Counted from the first letter of the stretch, positions 7,244 to 15,220 are shown. The stretch is 32,498 bases of DNA from Psychrobacter sp. 72-O-c (GCF_904846605.1 NZ_CAJHBI010000034.1:1-32498), one strand, 5' to 3'. The notes: generated by a model from the sequence alone, not told the origin. Program-made: numbers and translations.

Positions 7244-8479
7244 TTACTCAATAAATTCTTCCTCAATTTTTACACTCGTCACAATAGAGCGCACCTGACA
7301 CGGGATAATCTGCTGAGTGATGTCTGCTAAGTTTGGTTTGTTTGTCAGGCCAAGCCAGTAGGCAAATCCTATTTGGGTTAAGTCCACGCCGCTGTGAGCG
7401 GTGTAGCCGATGCCACCTGAGGGGCGACTGTTAATCTCAAGGACGCGGTGCTTACCCTCATCATCCGCCTTGGTCTGCACACTGACGATACCATCGCAGC
7501 CAAAAGCTTTAATTAGTGGGATAACCACGTCCATAACCGACTCATCGTAGCCAATATGTTGAACTTTGCCAGTTTTATGGCGAGTGATAGCCGCCAGTAC
7601 CTCGCCGTATTCACAGACCACATCGATGGAGTATTCTTGGCCTGAGAGAAAAGGCATCAGCAGCATTGGAATAGGACGCGCTTGTATCATATCGCTATTG
7701 GCATAGGCATTGATAAATTGTTCAATATTGATCTTTTTACTCTCAGTAAAATAAAGATGCTCAAAGCTGTCCCAATGCGAGCGCTTGCCGTCATTCATAC
7801 CAGTATCCAAACGCCAGAACCCTTGCGCAAAAATACCAGTGACGGGCTTCACGCATAACGGCTGATGAGCGTGTTCGGCCAGTAAGGAGTTAAGCTCATC
7901 GGTATTATCAAAACGCCAGCTTTCCACTACTGGGATGTTATGCGCGTGACACTGCTGCATAAAGGCAAATTTATCATCAATCGTTGCCAGTGCCGATACG
8001 CTGGTTGCACCTGTTAATAAGCGTATACCAGCGGCGCTAAACGCCTTGCGTTGCGCTTCATAATCAGTGCCGTTACGTCCTGTAAGTAATACTTTGACGT
8101 TATTCTGCTTGGCATGGTCTAACACAAACTGCCAACGTGGTGCCGTTATTTCAGTTGCTGTTTGATCGTCGTTAGAGTCTATATTTTCAGAATCTGCATT
8201 GTCAAGATCTATGCTATCAGGGTCTGTGTCGCTAGAATTTATATTATCAGTCGGCTCACAGTAAACTTCATCAGCAAATTCAAAAATTTCTGGGCGGTTC
8301 TGCCGATGCGAGGCAATGACGGACAGCGGAGTGGCAGTTTTGGTTTTTAATGTTTGTAAGCTTGCTAGCATATCGCGCTGGCTTGACTGACCCTCAGCCA
8401 ACCAAGCAGCTGGCGGCGCGGTATGATTGCTACTATTAACTATAGTATTACTACTGTTATTGTTAATACGGTTGTCCAT
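7244..8479 (-). CDS. ATP-grasp domain ligase (Ter module)
   Basis: 411 residues from the ATG at 8477-8479. An in-frame TTG at 8525-8527 would add 16 residues but has no ribosome binding site. The N-terminal pre-ATP-grasp part contains WLAEGQSSQRDML and VIASHRQNRPEIFEFAD. The ATP-grasp body follows: TIDDKFAFMQQC, PLCVKPVTGIFAQGFW (ATP-binding Lys), MPFLSGQEYSIDVV and the metal-binding VLEINSRPSGGIG. Such ligases join a carboxylate to an amine or thiol using ATP. Between the two parts lies a low-complexity Asp/Asn/Ser stretch encoded by a 15-bp tandem repeat. The gene heads the minus-strand cluster and is divergent from terA across about 700 bp, so the cluster promoter should lie there. A fresh promoter may exist after it (see 7166-7171). 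Confidence 0.85.
   Translation of the reverse strand: MDNRINNNSSNTIVNSSNHTAPPAAWLAEGQSSQRDMLASLQTLKTKTATPLSVIASHRQNRPEIFEFADEVYCEPTDNINSSDTDPDSIDLDNADSENIDSNDDQTATEITAPRWQFVLDHAKQNNVKVLLTGRNGTDYEAQRKAFSAAGIRLLTGATSVSALATIDDKFAFMQQCHAHNIPVVESWRFDNTDELNSLLAEHAHQPLCVKPVTGIFAQGFWRLDTGMNDGKRSHWDSFEHLYFTESKKINIEQFINAYANSDMIQARPIPMLLMPFLSGQEYSIDVVCEYGEVLAAITRHKTGKVQHIGYDESVMDVVIPLIKAFGCDGIVSVQTKADDEGKHRVLEINSRPSGGIGYTAHSGVDLTQIGFAYWLGLTNKPNLADITQQIIPCQVRSIVTSVKIEEEFIE
8174..8248 (-). repeat. Degenerate 15-bp tandem repeat, five units, within the ATP-grasp gene
   Basis: Units start at 8174, 8189, 8204, 8219 and 8234, for example AGAATCTGCATTGTC and AGAATTTATATTATC. The period is exactly five codons, so changes in copy number keep the frame. 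The encoded pentapeptides are NINSS, DTDPD, SIDLD, NADSE and NIDSN: an acidic, probably disordered linker between the N-terminal domain and the ATP-grasp body. Confidence 0.8.
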
Positions 8480-9193
8480 AATATTCTCAGCGCTATCGTT
8501 GGCTTTATTCAGAGTTGAGTAATTCAAGATTGTGATTATGCTGTTGTAGTCATTGTAGAATCATTAACATTGTTGGCAATATACGCTATTGGCAAGCCAC
8601 ATTGCTGATAAGAGACATTTTGATAAAGCCGTATTGGTAAGTTGCGACCACACCGCAATACTATTTATTTTATACTATCTATAGTCGGTTCAAAGTAAAA
8701 GAGAGACACTTATAGCAACGTGCTAGTGGTATAAATTTTTCTGGCGTGCTGTTCGCCAGCGTGACAGAGGCTGCAAAACGTTTGTTAAAGTAGCATCCCA
8801 GTAGCACTGTACCGTTTCCAAATTGGATTAACTATCATTTACGCCACAGCCATTATATACAAATGTCACTACATATAAATACCTGCGTTATCAATACTCG
8901 TGACAAAACAACGCTTAGTAATATTTGTGACTGGTTATCTGTCGTATTATTTATGTCGTCCTGTGCTATCGATTGTAAGGTCTTGCTGCTATTTATGACT
9001 GTTTTCAAAGAGGGGTGCTGATTAAGCGTCCAGCCCCATTTATGCTACTATATAGCGATAACTAAAATAGTGATAATCTGTCAGAAGTCACTTAAACTGT
9101 GCACTTAAACGTATGCCAGCTTGATGCTGTTTTACGCGGCCTTTTTACATGGTAGTTTACACAACAAATTATAATTAATCTTAAGGACATATT
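8480..9193. other. Divergent intergenic region between the ATP-grasp gene and terA
   Basis: About 710 bp with no convincing gene. It contains an IS630-end-like sequence at 8680-8701 and a small hairpin, CTGGCG (8741-8746) with CGCCAG (8754-8759). The control region of both arms of the Ter island should be here. A TATAAT at 9170-9175 lies only 18 nt before the terA start and has no good -35. Confidence 0.5.
8680..8701. repeat. IS630-end-like sequence (solo terminal repeat or miniature element remnant)
   Basis: The 22 bases from 8680 match 19 of 22 bases of the IS630 end at 31862-31883 (TATAGTC..TTCAAA.TAAAAG), and the base before each is C. No transposase lies beside it. The opposite end of an element is not clear; ATTAACTATC near 8830-8840 is only a weak candidate. 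Confidence 0.55.
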
Positions 9194-10510
9194 ATGAGTC
9201 AAACCTTGATTGCCGGTGCCAATGCGCCGCTACCCAATGATAATATTAGCATTCGTATTTTGAGTCAAAATTCTATTGACTGCGCTGCTTATCAGGTAAC
9301 CACGGCGGGCAAAGTGCGTGGTGATGGCGATATGATTTTTTATGGTCAGACACGTAGTGATGATGGTAGCGTCAGCTTTCGCGGTCATGATAGCGATGGA
9401 TTTTTTGATATCAATTTGCCTGTGCAGCCGGCAAATATTGATAAGATTGCCTTAGCCTTTTCTAGTGGACAGACTCTAGCACAAGTTGGTGATGTCGATA
9501 TCCAAGTCTTACAAGGCAGCCAAGTATTGCTCACTTGTCAGCTGAATGCGACTGGTCGTCCTGAAAAAGCCATTATCCTAGCAGAATGTTACCGTCGGCA
9601 GGGCAGTTGGAAGTTCCGCTTTATTGCCCAAGGCTTTAACGGCGGGTTGAAGCCTTTATCCGAGCATTTCGGCGTTGAGATTGCCGATGATGTTCCAGCT
9701 CAAGCCCAATCGCCAGCTAACCCTTCTTCAACCAACAATGCTTCAACTAATAATCCGCCATCTTCTATCAATACGCAGAAGCCGATCAATACGCAAAGAG
9801 CAGGGAACTCAGGTCAGTCGAATCAAACCAGCACTCCACCACCGATTCCTGCTAATAATGCGCCTGCAAAACCGTCTATCAATCTGAGTAAAATCACTTT
9901 AACTAAGAACCAGTCCAGCATTAACCTAAGTAAGCGTGATGATTTCGGTAAAATATCTATTAACCTTAACTGGAACCAGCGTCCAAATACCGACAAGCAA
10001 GCACCCAAAAAAGGTCTATTAGGGGATTTGTTTAAGCAACATAAGGCTGGCGGAATTGACCTCGATGTTGGTGCGATGATTCATCTTAAAAATGGTGAAA
10101 AAACCCTTATTCAAGCGTTAGGTAATCGCTTTGGTAGCCTGCAGTCTGCGCCTTACGTTTGCTTACGTGCTGATGATAGAACTGGACAAACTACTGGCGG
10201 TGAGTGGCTTGATATCAATGGTCAGCAGTGGTCACAGATTGAGGAAGTGTTTATTTTTGCTTTCATCTATGAGGGCGCACCCAATTGGGGGCAAACGGAC
10301 GGGGTAGTAACTATTCATGCGCCTGACCAGCCACCGATTGAGACTCGATTGACAGAAGGCGCGGGCAATCTGCCGATGTGCGCGATTGCGCGTTTGGTCA
10401 ACCAGCAAGGTAGCATTAACGTTGAGCGCATCAACCAATACTTTAAAGGTCATCAAGAAATGGATAAAGCCTTTGATTGGGGCTTTAGCTGGAAACGTGG
10501 CCGTAAATAA
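9194..10510 (+). CDS. terA: TerA-like protein with two TerD-type domains
   Basis: 438 residues, slightly longer than typical TerA. Domain 1 (1-165) has the TerD layout: LIAGANAPLP, GKVRGDGDMIFYGQ (39-52), ILAECYRRQGSWKFRFIAQG (20 residues ending at 147) and GGLKPLSEHFGV. A 65-residue Asn/Ser/Thr/Pro-rich linker (about 166-230) follows. Domain 2 carries TerA-specific features: GGIDLDVGAMIHL (286-298), LIQALGNRFG (305-314), ADDRTGQTTGGEWLDI (326-341), FAFIYEGAPNWG (355-366), MCAIARLVN, YFKGHQEMDKAFDWG. The calcium motif seen in TerD and TerE is altered in both domains (HDSDGFF; DDRTGQTTGGE), so metal binding may be weaker or absent. A GLLGDLF segment (274-280) resembles motifs in TerZ and the AIM24 protein. 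AAGGA precedes the start. It is cytosolic, divergent from the biosynthetic genes and convergent with terZ. Confidence 0.85.
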   Translation: MSQTLIAGANAPLPNDNISIRILSQNSIDCAAYQVTTAGKVRGDGDMIFYGQTRSDDGSVSFRGHDSDGFFDINLPVQPANIDKIALAFSSGQTLAQVGDVDIQVLQGSQVLLTCQLNATGRPEKAIILAECYRRQGSWKFRFIAQGFNGGLKPLSEHFGVEIADDVPAQAQSPANPSSTNNASTNNPPSSINTQKPINTQRAGNSGQSNQTSTPPPIPANNAPAKPSINLSKITLTKNQSSINLSKRDDFGKISINLNWNQRPNTDKQAPKKGLLGDLFKQHKAGGIDLDVGAMIHLKNGEKTLIQALGNRFGSLQSAPYVCLRADDRTGQTTGGEWLDINGQQWSQIEEVFIFAFIYEGAPNWGQTDGVVTIHAPDQPPIETRLTEGAGNLPMCAIARLVNQQGSINVERINQYFKGHQEMDKAFDWGFSWKRGRK

Positions 10511-10536
10511 AAATTTTAAGGTTAGGGCGTAAGATT

Positions 10537-10586
10537 AAAAAAATCAGCCCCTCCATTATAAAATAATAGAGGGGCTGATTGGTTTT
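10537..10586. terminator. Rho-independent terminator between terA and terZ
   Basis: A 12-bp perfect stem, AATCAGCCCCTC (10542-10553) with GAGGGGCTGATT (10569-10580), is flanked by A's on the left and T's at 10583-10587. It can stop transcription from both convergent genes. Confidence 0.92.
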
Positions 10587-10624
10587 TAACTGAGTAATTC
10601 TAAGTTACCCAAAATCTCAACTAA

Positions 10625-11233
10625 CTAAGCATGCGGTGTGATAGCAGGCATCAAATCATGAAAAGTGCGACCAGAAGCGGTTTCGCCGATAGCGTGCATT
10701 TTCCACTCATCATTATGACGATAAACTTTTGCCATAATCATTGCCGTATGAGTACCTTGTGACGATAAGTTATAACGCGCCACTTCAGTGTTGTTATTGG
10801 CATTCACGATGCGGCAAAACGCATTTTCTACGGTTTCAAAGGTCTGACCAGTGAAGCTATTGACCGTAAATACCAGTGATACTACACTAGCAGGTACTTT
10901 TGAGAGATCAACATTGATCACTTCATCGTCGCCTTCACCGTCACCGGTACGGTTATCACCAGTATGGACAACACTGCCATCTTTTGACTTCAGCTGACTG
11001 AACCAAATGGCATCAACTGCTTGCTTGTTGCTATCGAACATAATGCACGACGCATCCAAGTCAATAGAATCGCCGCCGCTACCGCCACCAAATAACTTAC
11101 CTAAGAAGCCGCCTTTTTTATCTTGTGGTGCTTGTGCAACATCCCAACCAAGACCTAACTTAACTTGGGTGAGCGTACCACCCGCTTCTTTGCTTAAGGA
11201 TATTTTTTGTCCCTTTTGTAGACTGATTGCCAT
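10625..11233 (-). CDS. terZ: TerZ, TerD-family stress protein
   Basis: 202 residues; TerZ of enterobacterial ter clusters is about 193. It begins MAISLQKGQKISLSKE. The strongly TerZ-like core includes SIDLDASCIMFD (56-67), the acidic calcium-binding motif GDNRTGDGEGDDE (92-104), VFTVNSFTGQTFE, NAFCRIVN, MIMAKVYRHNDEWKMHAIGE and a C-terminal GRTFHDLMPAI. TerD-family proteins are cytoplasmic calcium binders that associate with the TerC membrane protein. Between strands near residues 37-55 there is a glycine-rich insert with GGFLGKLFGG (41-50). The start is supported by AAGGA 8 nt upstream. It is 89 bp downstream of the AIM24-family gene, with no hairpin in between, so the two could be cotranscribed. 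Confidence 0.9.
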   Translation of the reverse strand: MAISLQKGQKISLSKEAGGTLTQVKLGLGWDVAQAPQDKKGGFLGKLFGGGSGGDSIDLDASCIMFDSNKQAVDAIWFSQLKSKDGSVVHTGDNRTGDGEGDDEVINVDLSKVPASVVSLVFTVNSFTGQTFETVENAFCRIVNANNNTEVARYNLSSQGTHTAMIMAKVYRHNDEWKMHAIGETASGRTFHDLMPAITPHA

Positions 11234-11322
11234 ACGATAATCCTTTTATTATTTATTAATAGAGCGATGAATAAAAATTGATGTTTATAGAATTTACTAC
11301 TATTACCATCTAAAAATATGGT

Positions 11323-12075
11323 CTATAAAATATTTCCTAAAAAGCCATTGCTACCGCCGCGGCCTCCTGAGTTTGAGCCTAGGATACTTTGTAACCAGCC
11401 TTGATAGCTTTCACGATTGCGCGAACAGATAATAACTTTACCAGTGCCAGAGAAGTTTAAGACCATGCCTTCGCCACTAGTAACGGAATTGATAATATTA
11501 CCCATGAAGCCTTTTTTCTTACTGGTTGCGACCGATAGGTTATATTCGAGACGCGAGTCCCAGCAAACTACATGACCATTATCAATGATAACGTCTTTAC
11601 CAGGAGTCACCTCAATCTCAAACAGTGAGCCAAAGCCTGATACGACCACTTGGCCATTACCTTGGGTTTGCATCACCATAAAGCCTCCAGTATCACCAAA
11701 TACGGCACCGCCCAGATTACGCTGAATACTGGCTTTGATATTGACCCCAGTCTGCGCCGCAACAAAGGCACCATCACTTAAAGTATATTGCCGCGTGCCG
11801 ACATCGATGATTTGCATATCGCCATCAAGTGTTGGCGCAAGTAAACAATCGCCTTCACCATTGACCGCTTCGATCTGTTGCTGAAACAGGGATTCATCAT
11901 TGGCAAAACGCCGCATCAATGACTGTACCAATCCGCCTTGCAGCTTACCTTTGAGCTCAAGATTGGACTCTAGCATTACCATCGCGTTGGCTTCGCAATA
12001 TATCGAATCGCCTTTTTTAAGGTTGCAATGTAAAAACGGTTCAATCGTGCCGATTAGACTAAATGTGGCGGCCAT
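11323..12075 (-). CDS. AIM24 / TIGR00266 family protein
   Basis: 250 residues from the ATG at 12073-12075. A TTG three codons earlier lies only 2 nt from the AAGGA, so the ATG (11-nt spacing) is the better start. The family features are the double-psi/beta-helix-like repeats: YCEANAMVMLESNLELKGKL (20 residues from 26), FRRF-type region with SLMRRFANDESLFQQ (52-66), PTLDGDMQIIDV, GGFMVMQTQGNGQVVVSGFG and DVIIDNGHVVCWD. AIM24-family proteins often accompany TerD genes; the biochemical role is unknown. It has two copies of a short motif, GFMGNII (189-195) and the C-terminal GFLGNIL (244-250). It lies between terZ and terE-like on the same strand, with a hairpin upstream at 12196-12235. Confidence 0.85.
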   Translation of the reverse strand: MAATFSLIGTIEPFLHCNLKKGDSIYCEANAMVMLESNLELKGKLQGGLVQSLMRRFANDESLFQQQIEAVNGEGDCLLAPTLDGDMQIIDVGTRQYTLSDGAFVAAQTGVNIKASIQRNLGGAVFGDTGGFMVMQTQGNGQVVVSGFGSLFEIEVTPGKDVIIDNGHVVCWDSRLEYNLSVATSKKKGFMGNIINSVTSGEGMVLNFSGTGKVIICSRNRESYQGWLQSILGSNSGGRGGSNGFLGNIL

Positions 12076-12195
12076 GGGATGCAAATCCTTGTCTTCGTTC
12101 TTGTAGATTCTTTAACAGAGACTTCTTTACAAACATATTTTAATTAATATTTTTTTAGATCTTAAATATAATTTTTCGGTATTTTATTAATTTTA

Positions 12196-12235
12196 AAGCC
12201 ATCAAATGTGATTAAAAAGTCACACTTGATAGCTT
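12196..12235 (-). terminator. Terminator-like hairpin after the terE-like gene
   Basis: ATCAAATGTGA (12201-12211) pairs with TCACACTTGAT (12220-12230) at 10 of 11 positions, and the outer AAGC/GCTT extends it after one mismatch. The 8-nt loop is A-rich. The T-tract on the minus strand is interrupted, so termination efficiency is uncertain. Confidence 0.5.
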
Positions 12236-12299
12236 ATAAGGCACAACCAGTTGTCTGATTGATATCTTTATGTGTTAGATACTTTGGTTAAGTTTTAAC

Positions 12300-12875
12300 T
12301 TAAACATTAACACCATAAGAACCTGCTAATGGACCTAGACCACCACTGAAGCCTTGGCCAACGGCACGGAATTTCCAGTCACTGTTATGGCGATATAACT
12401 CACCAAAAATCATAGCGGTTTCAGTGCTACCATCTTCTGATAGGTCATAACGAGCAATTTCAGCAGCGCCAGTGTCGTTTACGACACGGATATAAGCGTC
12501 GCCAACTTGACCGAAGTTTTGGTTGCGGCCTTGGCCTTCATAGATAATAGCACAGAGCGCTATTTTACTAACGTCAGCTGGAATGTTAGCTAGATTTACT
12601 TTAATCGCTTCATCATCGCCGTCGCCTTCGCCAGTACGGTTATCACCGGTGTGCTCGACCGCGCCGTTATCTGATTTTAGGTTATTAAAGAAGATAAAGT
12701 CTTGATCGTTACGGACTTTACCTGATTCATCAACCAAAAAGCCAATGGCATCTAAATCAAAATCTTTACCGTCAGTTGCGCGTGGATCCCAGCCTAGACC
12801 TACCGTAATATTGGTTAAGCCTGGTGCTTCTTTTGATAAGTTTACGTTGCCGCCTTTCGTTAAGCTAATAGCCAT
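12300..12875 (-). CDS. terE: TerE-like TerD-family protein
   Basis: 191 residues, the usual TerD/TerE length. It begins [18 protein letters not shown], then [20 protein letters not shown] (39-50), DFIFFNN (59-65), the calcium motif [13 protein letters not shown] (77-89), [34 protein letters not shown] and the end YGVNV. The FFNN segment and C-terminus are closer to TerE than to TerD of Enterobacteria, but the paralogues are similar and naming is by resemblance only. It is probably a cytosolic calcium-binding partner of the membrane protein encoded upstream. AAGGA precedes the ATG. The gene has its own hairpin downstream and a 486-bp gap upstream, so it is likely transcribed alone. Confidence 0.88.
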   Translation of the reverse strand: MAISLTKGGNVNLSKEAPGLTNITVGLGWDPRATDGKDFDLDAIGFLVDESGKVRNDQDFIFFNNLKSDNGAVEHTGDNRTGEGDGDDEAIKVNLANIPADVSKIALCAIIYEGQGRNQNFGQVGDAYIRVVNDTGAAEIARYDLSEDGSTETAMIFGELYRHNSDWKFRAVGQGFSGGLGPLAGSYGVNV

Positions 12876-13361
12876 ATCAGTGTCCTTTGGTTTAATTGTT
12901 GAGAGATGAATTGATTGATCCGTTCATAAAATATGAACTAAAAATAATACAGCACTGTGTCATATTAAGCTCGCTAGCACAACATATCGATGTTGCTACT
13001 GGCACGCTGTGTCCTGCATATCGTTACGTTTTACTATACTAAGCACATCGTCACTAAGCAAGGCGTATTTTGTGAGCTTACCTTATATGCTTACTAAGGC
13101 ACATAATAACCCTGTATGTCTGATACTTCTTTAACACGTTTGACAACAGTAGATAAGGTATTGTTATTAAAAAATAAGTTGAGTCGTGTGTATAAACAGT
13201 AGGTGAGAAAGCGTGATGAAATATTGAATGGTTGGATGGCGGTATGAGATAAAAAAATACTAAAAATTCGCTTATAAAACAAAAACAGGTTATATCAAAA
13301 ACCTTGATATAACCTGTAATAAATACGATGCTACTTTCAACCTAACGTCTTACACTTAATA
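12876..13361. other. Intergenic region between terE-like and DUF475 genes
   Basis: 486 bp. It holds the terminator at 13285-13317 for the DUF475 gene and presumably a promoter for the terE-like gene. A 62-codon frame at 13094-13282 shows no family features and no ribosome binding site, so I do not count it. Confidence 0.6.
13275..13317 (-). terminator. Rho-independent terminator after the DUF475/TerC gene
   Basis: A 14-bp perfect stem, ACAGGTTATATCAA (13285-13298) with TTGATATAACCTGT (13304-13317), has a 5-nt loop. On the minus strand it is followed by a T-rich tract (complement of the A-rich 13275-13284). Confidence 0.9.
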
Positions 13362-14441
13362 TTAAGTGAGGTGTTTAGCTGCTTCTTGTTTGGCTTCTTG
13401 TTTACGATGCTTAAGCGATGCGAGCAATGCCCACGCAATAAAGGTAATACCGATAAGACCAGTAATTAACTCAGGAACATGGAACTTCACCGACAATAAC
13501 ATAATGATAGAAAGTGCACCGATGGCATAATGCGCACCATGCTCTAAGTAAATGAACTCATCGAGCGTACCTTTGTCCACCAAAAATATGGTCATAGAAC
13601 GTACGAACATCGCACCAATGGCCAGACCTAACATAATCACAATGACATCATTAGTAATGGCAAAAGCACCAATTACTCCATCAAAACTGAAAGAAGCGTC
13701 AAGGACTTCTAAGTATAAGAAGCCGATAATACCCCCTCTCATGATTGCGCTAGTTGCAGCACCAGTACTATTACCCTGATCATCTAGCTGTTCTTCAAGG
13801 TCGCCCTCGAGCATGCCAGATACCACTTGCACGCCTAAATAGACCAAAATACCCCAAACGCCAGCTATTAAGACAGCAGAGGCCTGTTCAGCTGTGGCCC
13901 ATGTCACCGCAATCATCAAGACGATAAGCGCAATGAAGACGCTCATGGCATCGACTTTGCCAAGCTTGGCCAAACGGCTTTCAAGCCATTCAAACCAATG
14001 CACGTCTTTATCATCGAATACAAAGTTTAAGAATACCAATAGTAAGAAAATACCACCGAATGCTGAAATTTCAGCATGATGGGCCATTAATCTTGCTGAG
14101 TATTCTTTTGGATCGTTTAACGCCAAGTTGATAACTTCCATCATGCCCAAGTCAGCGGTAACCGCGACGATGACGATAGGGAAGACCAAGCGCATACCAA
14201 ACACCGCGATTAAAATACCCACGGTTAAGAAAATCATTTTCCAGAATTCGTCCCAGCCTTTAAGTACTGAGGCGTTGACCACTGCGTTATCAAAAGATAA
14301 CGAGATTTCCATGACGGCCAAAATAGCGGTAATCGATAGCGTGGCTATCAGCCCGCCCATACCACCGTGTGAATATCCCCACCACGCTGCCACCATTAAG
14401 GCAATAGCCGTGAAGATAAAGTCTAAATAAAAATGTCTCAT
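13362..14441 (-). CDS. DUF475 / TerC-type integral membrane protein
   Basis: 359 residues, similar in length to TerC, with about eight to nine hydrophobic segments. Acidic residues lie within membrane segments in two related motifs: MEISLSFDNAVVNA (E45, D51, N52, N56) and LEVLDASFSFDGVIG (E245, D248, D254). This duplicated pattern is typical of the TerC/LysE-like superfamily and is thought to bind metal ions. The region FGMRLVFPI and FDDKDVHWFEWLE fit the DUF475 subfamily rather than classical enterobacterial TerC. The C-terminus is charged (KHRKQEAKQEAAKHLT). Its role is inferred to be the membrane metal-binding core with which the TerD-family proteins work. AGGA precedes the start. It lies between the terD-like and terE-like genes but has strong or plausible hairpins on both sides. 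Confidence 0.88.
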   Translation of the reverse strand: MRHFYLDFIFTAIALMVAAWWGYSHGGMGGLIATLSITAILAVMEISLSFDNAVVNASVLKGWDEFWKMIFLTVGILIAVFGMRLVFPIVIVAVTADLGMMEVINLALNDPKEYSARLMAHHAEISAFGGIFLLLVFLNFVFDDKDVHWFEWLESRLAKLGKVDAMSVFIALIVLMIAVTWATAEQASAVLIAGVWGILVYLGVQVVSGMLEGDLEEQLDDQGNSTGAATSAIMRGGIIGFLYLEVLDASFSFDGVIGAFAITNDVIVIMLGLAIGAMFVRSMTIFLVDKGTLDEFIYLEHGAHYAIGALSIIMLLSVKFHVPELITGLIGITFIAWALLASLKHRKQEAKQEAAKHLT

Positions 14442-14497
14442 GACATATCCTGTCTGGTTGCGTAAAGCTAAGGTCGACCTACTATAGAATCAAGCAT

Positions 14498-14523
14498 AAA
14501 AAAGTGGCTATTGCTAACCACTT
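14498..14523 (-). terminator. Probable terminator after the terD-like gene
   Basis: AAGTGG (14502-14507) pairs with CCACTT (14518-14523), with partial pairing further inside. The minus strand continues into six T's (complement of 14498-14503). The stem is short but has the right form. Confidence 0.55.
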
Positions 14524-14644
14524 CTTAGGCATAAATTTAAATGAAACATAAAGCATTATTGGTCGTTTGGCTATAGCAAATTGTGACTATTTTGCAACTG
14601 TTTGTGCTTTACTTTTTAGACGTGCCATAAATATAAGTAGCCGT

Positions 14645-15220
14645 TTAAATGTCAACGCCATATTGCTGACACATAGCTTGCAGACCGCCCGAGTAGCCTT
14701 GGCCCACTGCGCGAAATTTCCATTCAGCGTTATGGCGATAGACTTCGCCGAATACCATGGCAGTCTCAACAGAATAGTCTTCTGCTAAGTCAAAACGTAC
14801 CACTTCAGCGCCGGTTTCTTCATTTACAACACGGATAAAGGCGTTGTCAACTTGACCGAAGTTTTGGCTACGGGTAGTGGCATCATGAATAGTAACGGTT
14901 ACGACGATTTTATCGACATCCGCAGGAACTTGAGTGAGGTTTACTTTAACCGCTTCATCGTCACCATCGCCTTCGCCAGTACGATTGTCACCAGTATGCT
15001 CAACGGCACCGTTATCAGATTTTAGCTGATTATAAAAAATAAAATCGTGGTCGCCGCGTACTTTACCGGCCGTGCTTAGTAAGAAAATACTGGCATCAAG
15101 ATCAAATTCGGCACCTGAAGTCGCGCGCTCATCCCAGCCCAGACCGATAACTAGCTTAGTTAGGTTAGGATCCGTTTTAGTTAGCGATAAATTACCGCCT
15201 TTATTAAGAGATAAAGCCAT
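14645..15220 (-). CDS. terD: TerD-like TerD-family protein
   Basis: 191 residues from the ATG at 15218-15220, with AAGGA 7 nt upstream. The frame is open to 15301, but the extra 27 residues are hydrophobic noise absent from the family. It begins [15 protein letters not shown], then [10 protein letters not shown] (39-48), [17 protein letters not shown] (52-68), the calcium motif [13 protein letters not shown] (77-89), [30 protein letters not shown] and CQQYGVDI. The FIFYN and VTIHDA segments and C-terminal CQQYG resemble TerD more than TerE. It is the first TerD-family gene in the direction of transcription and sits 200 bp before the DUF475 gene, with a hairpin in between. It was probably duplicated from a common ancestor with the terE-like gene. 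Confidence 0.9.
   Translation of the reverse strand: MALSLNKGGNLSLTKTDPNLTKLVIGLGWDERATSGAEFDLDASIFLLSTAGKVRGDHDFIFYNQLKSDNGAVEHTGDNRTGEGDGDDEAVKVNLTQVPADVDKIVVTVTIHDATTRSQNFGQVDNAFIRVVNEETGAEVVRFDLAEDYSVETAMVFGEVYRHNAEWKFRAVGQGYSGGLQAMCQQYGVDI

Noticed and set aside
8162..8350. 62-codon plus-strand frame
   Set aside because: It is the antisense of the ATP-grasp gene, opened by the 15-bp repeat; no ribosome binding site or family features.
9170..9175. TATAAT upstream of terA
   Set aside because: It would place the transcription start almost on the ribosome binding site, and no -35 lies at a normal distance.
13094..13282. 62-codon minus-strand frame between terE-like and DUF475
   Set aside because: No recognisable features, no ribosome binding site, and composition like AT-rich noncoding DNA.
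14480..14504. Sequence CTATAGAATCAAGCATAAAA as a second IS630-end-like site
   Set aside because: It matches only with gaps and lies over the terminator of the terD-like gene; chance similarity is likely.
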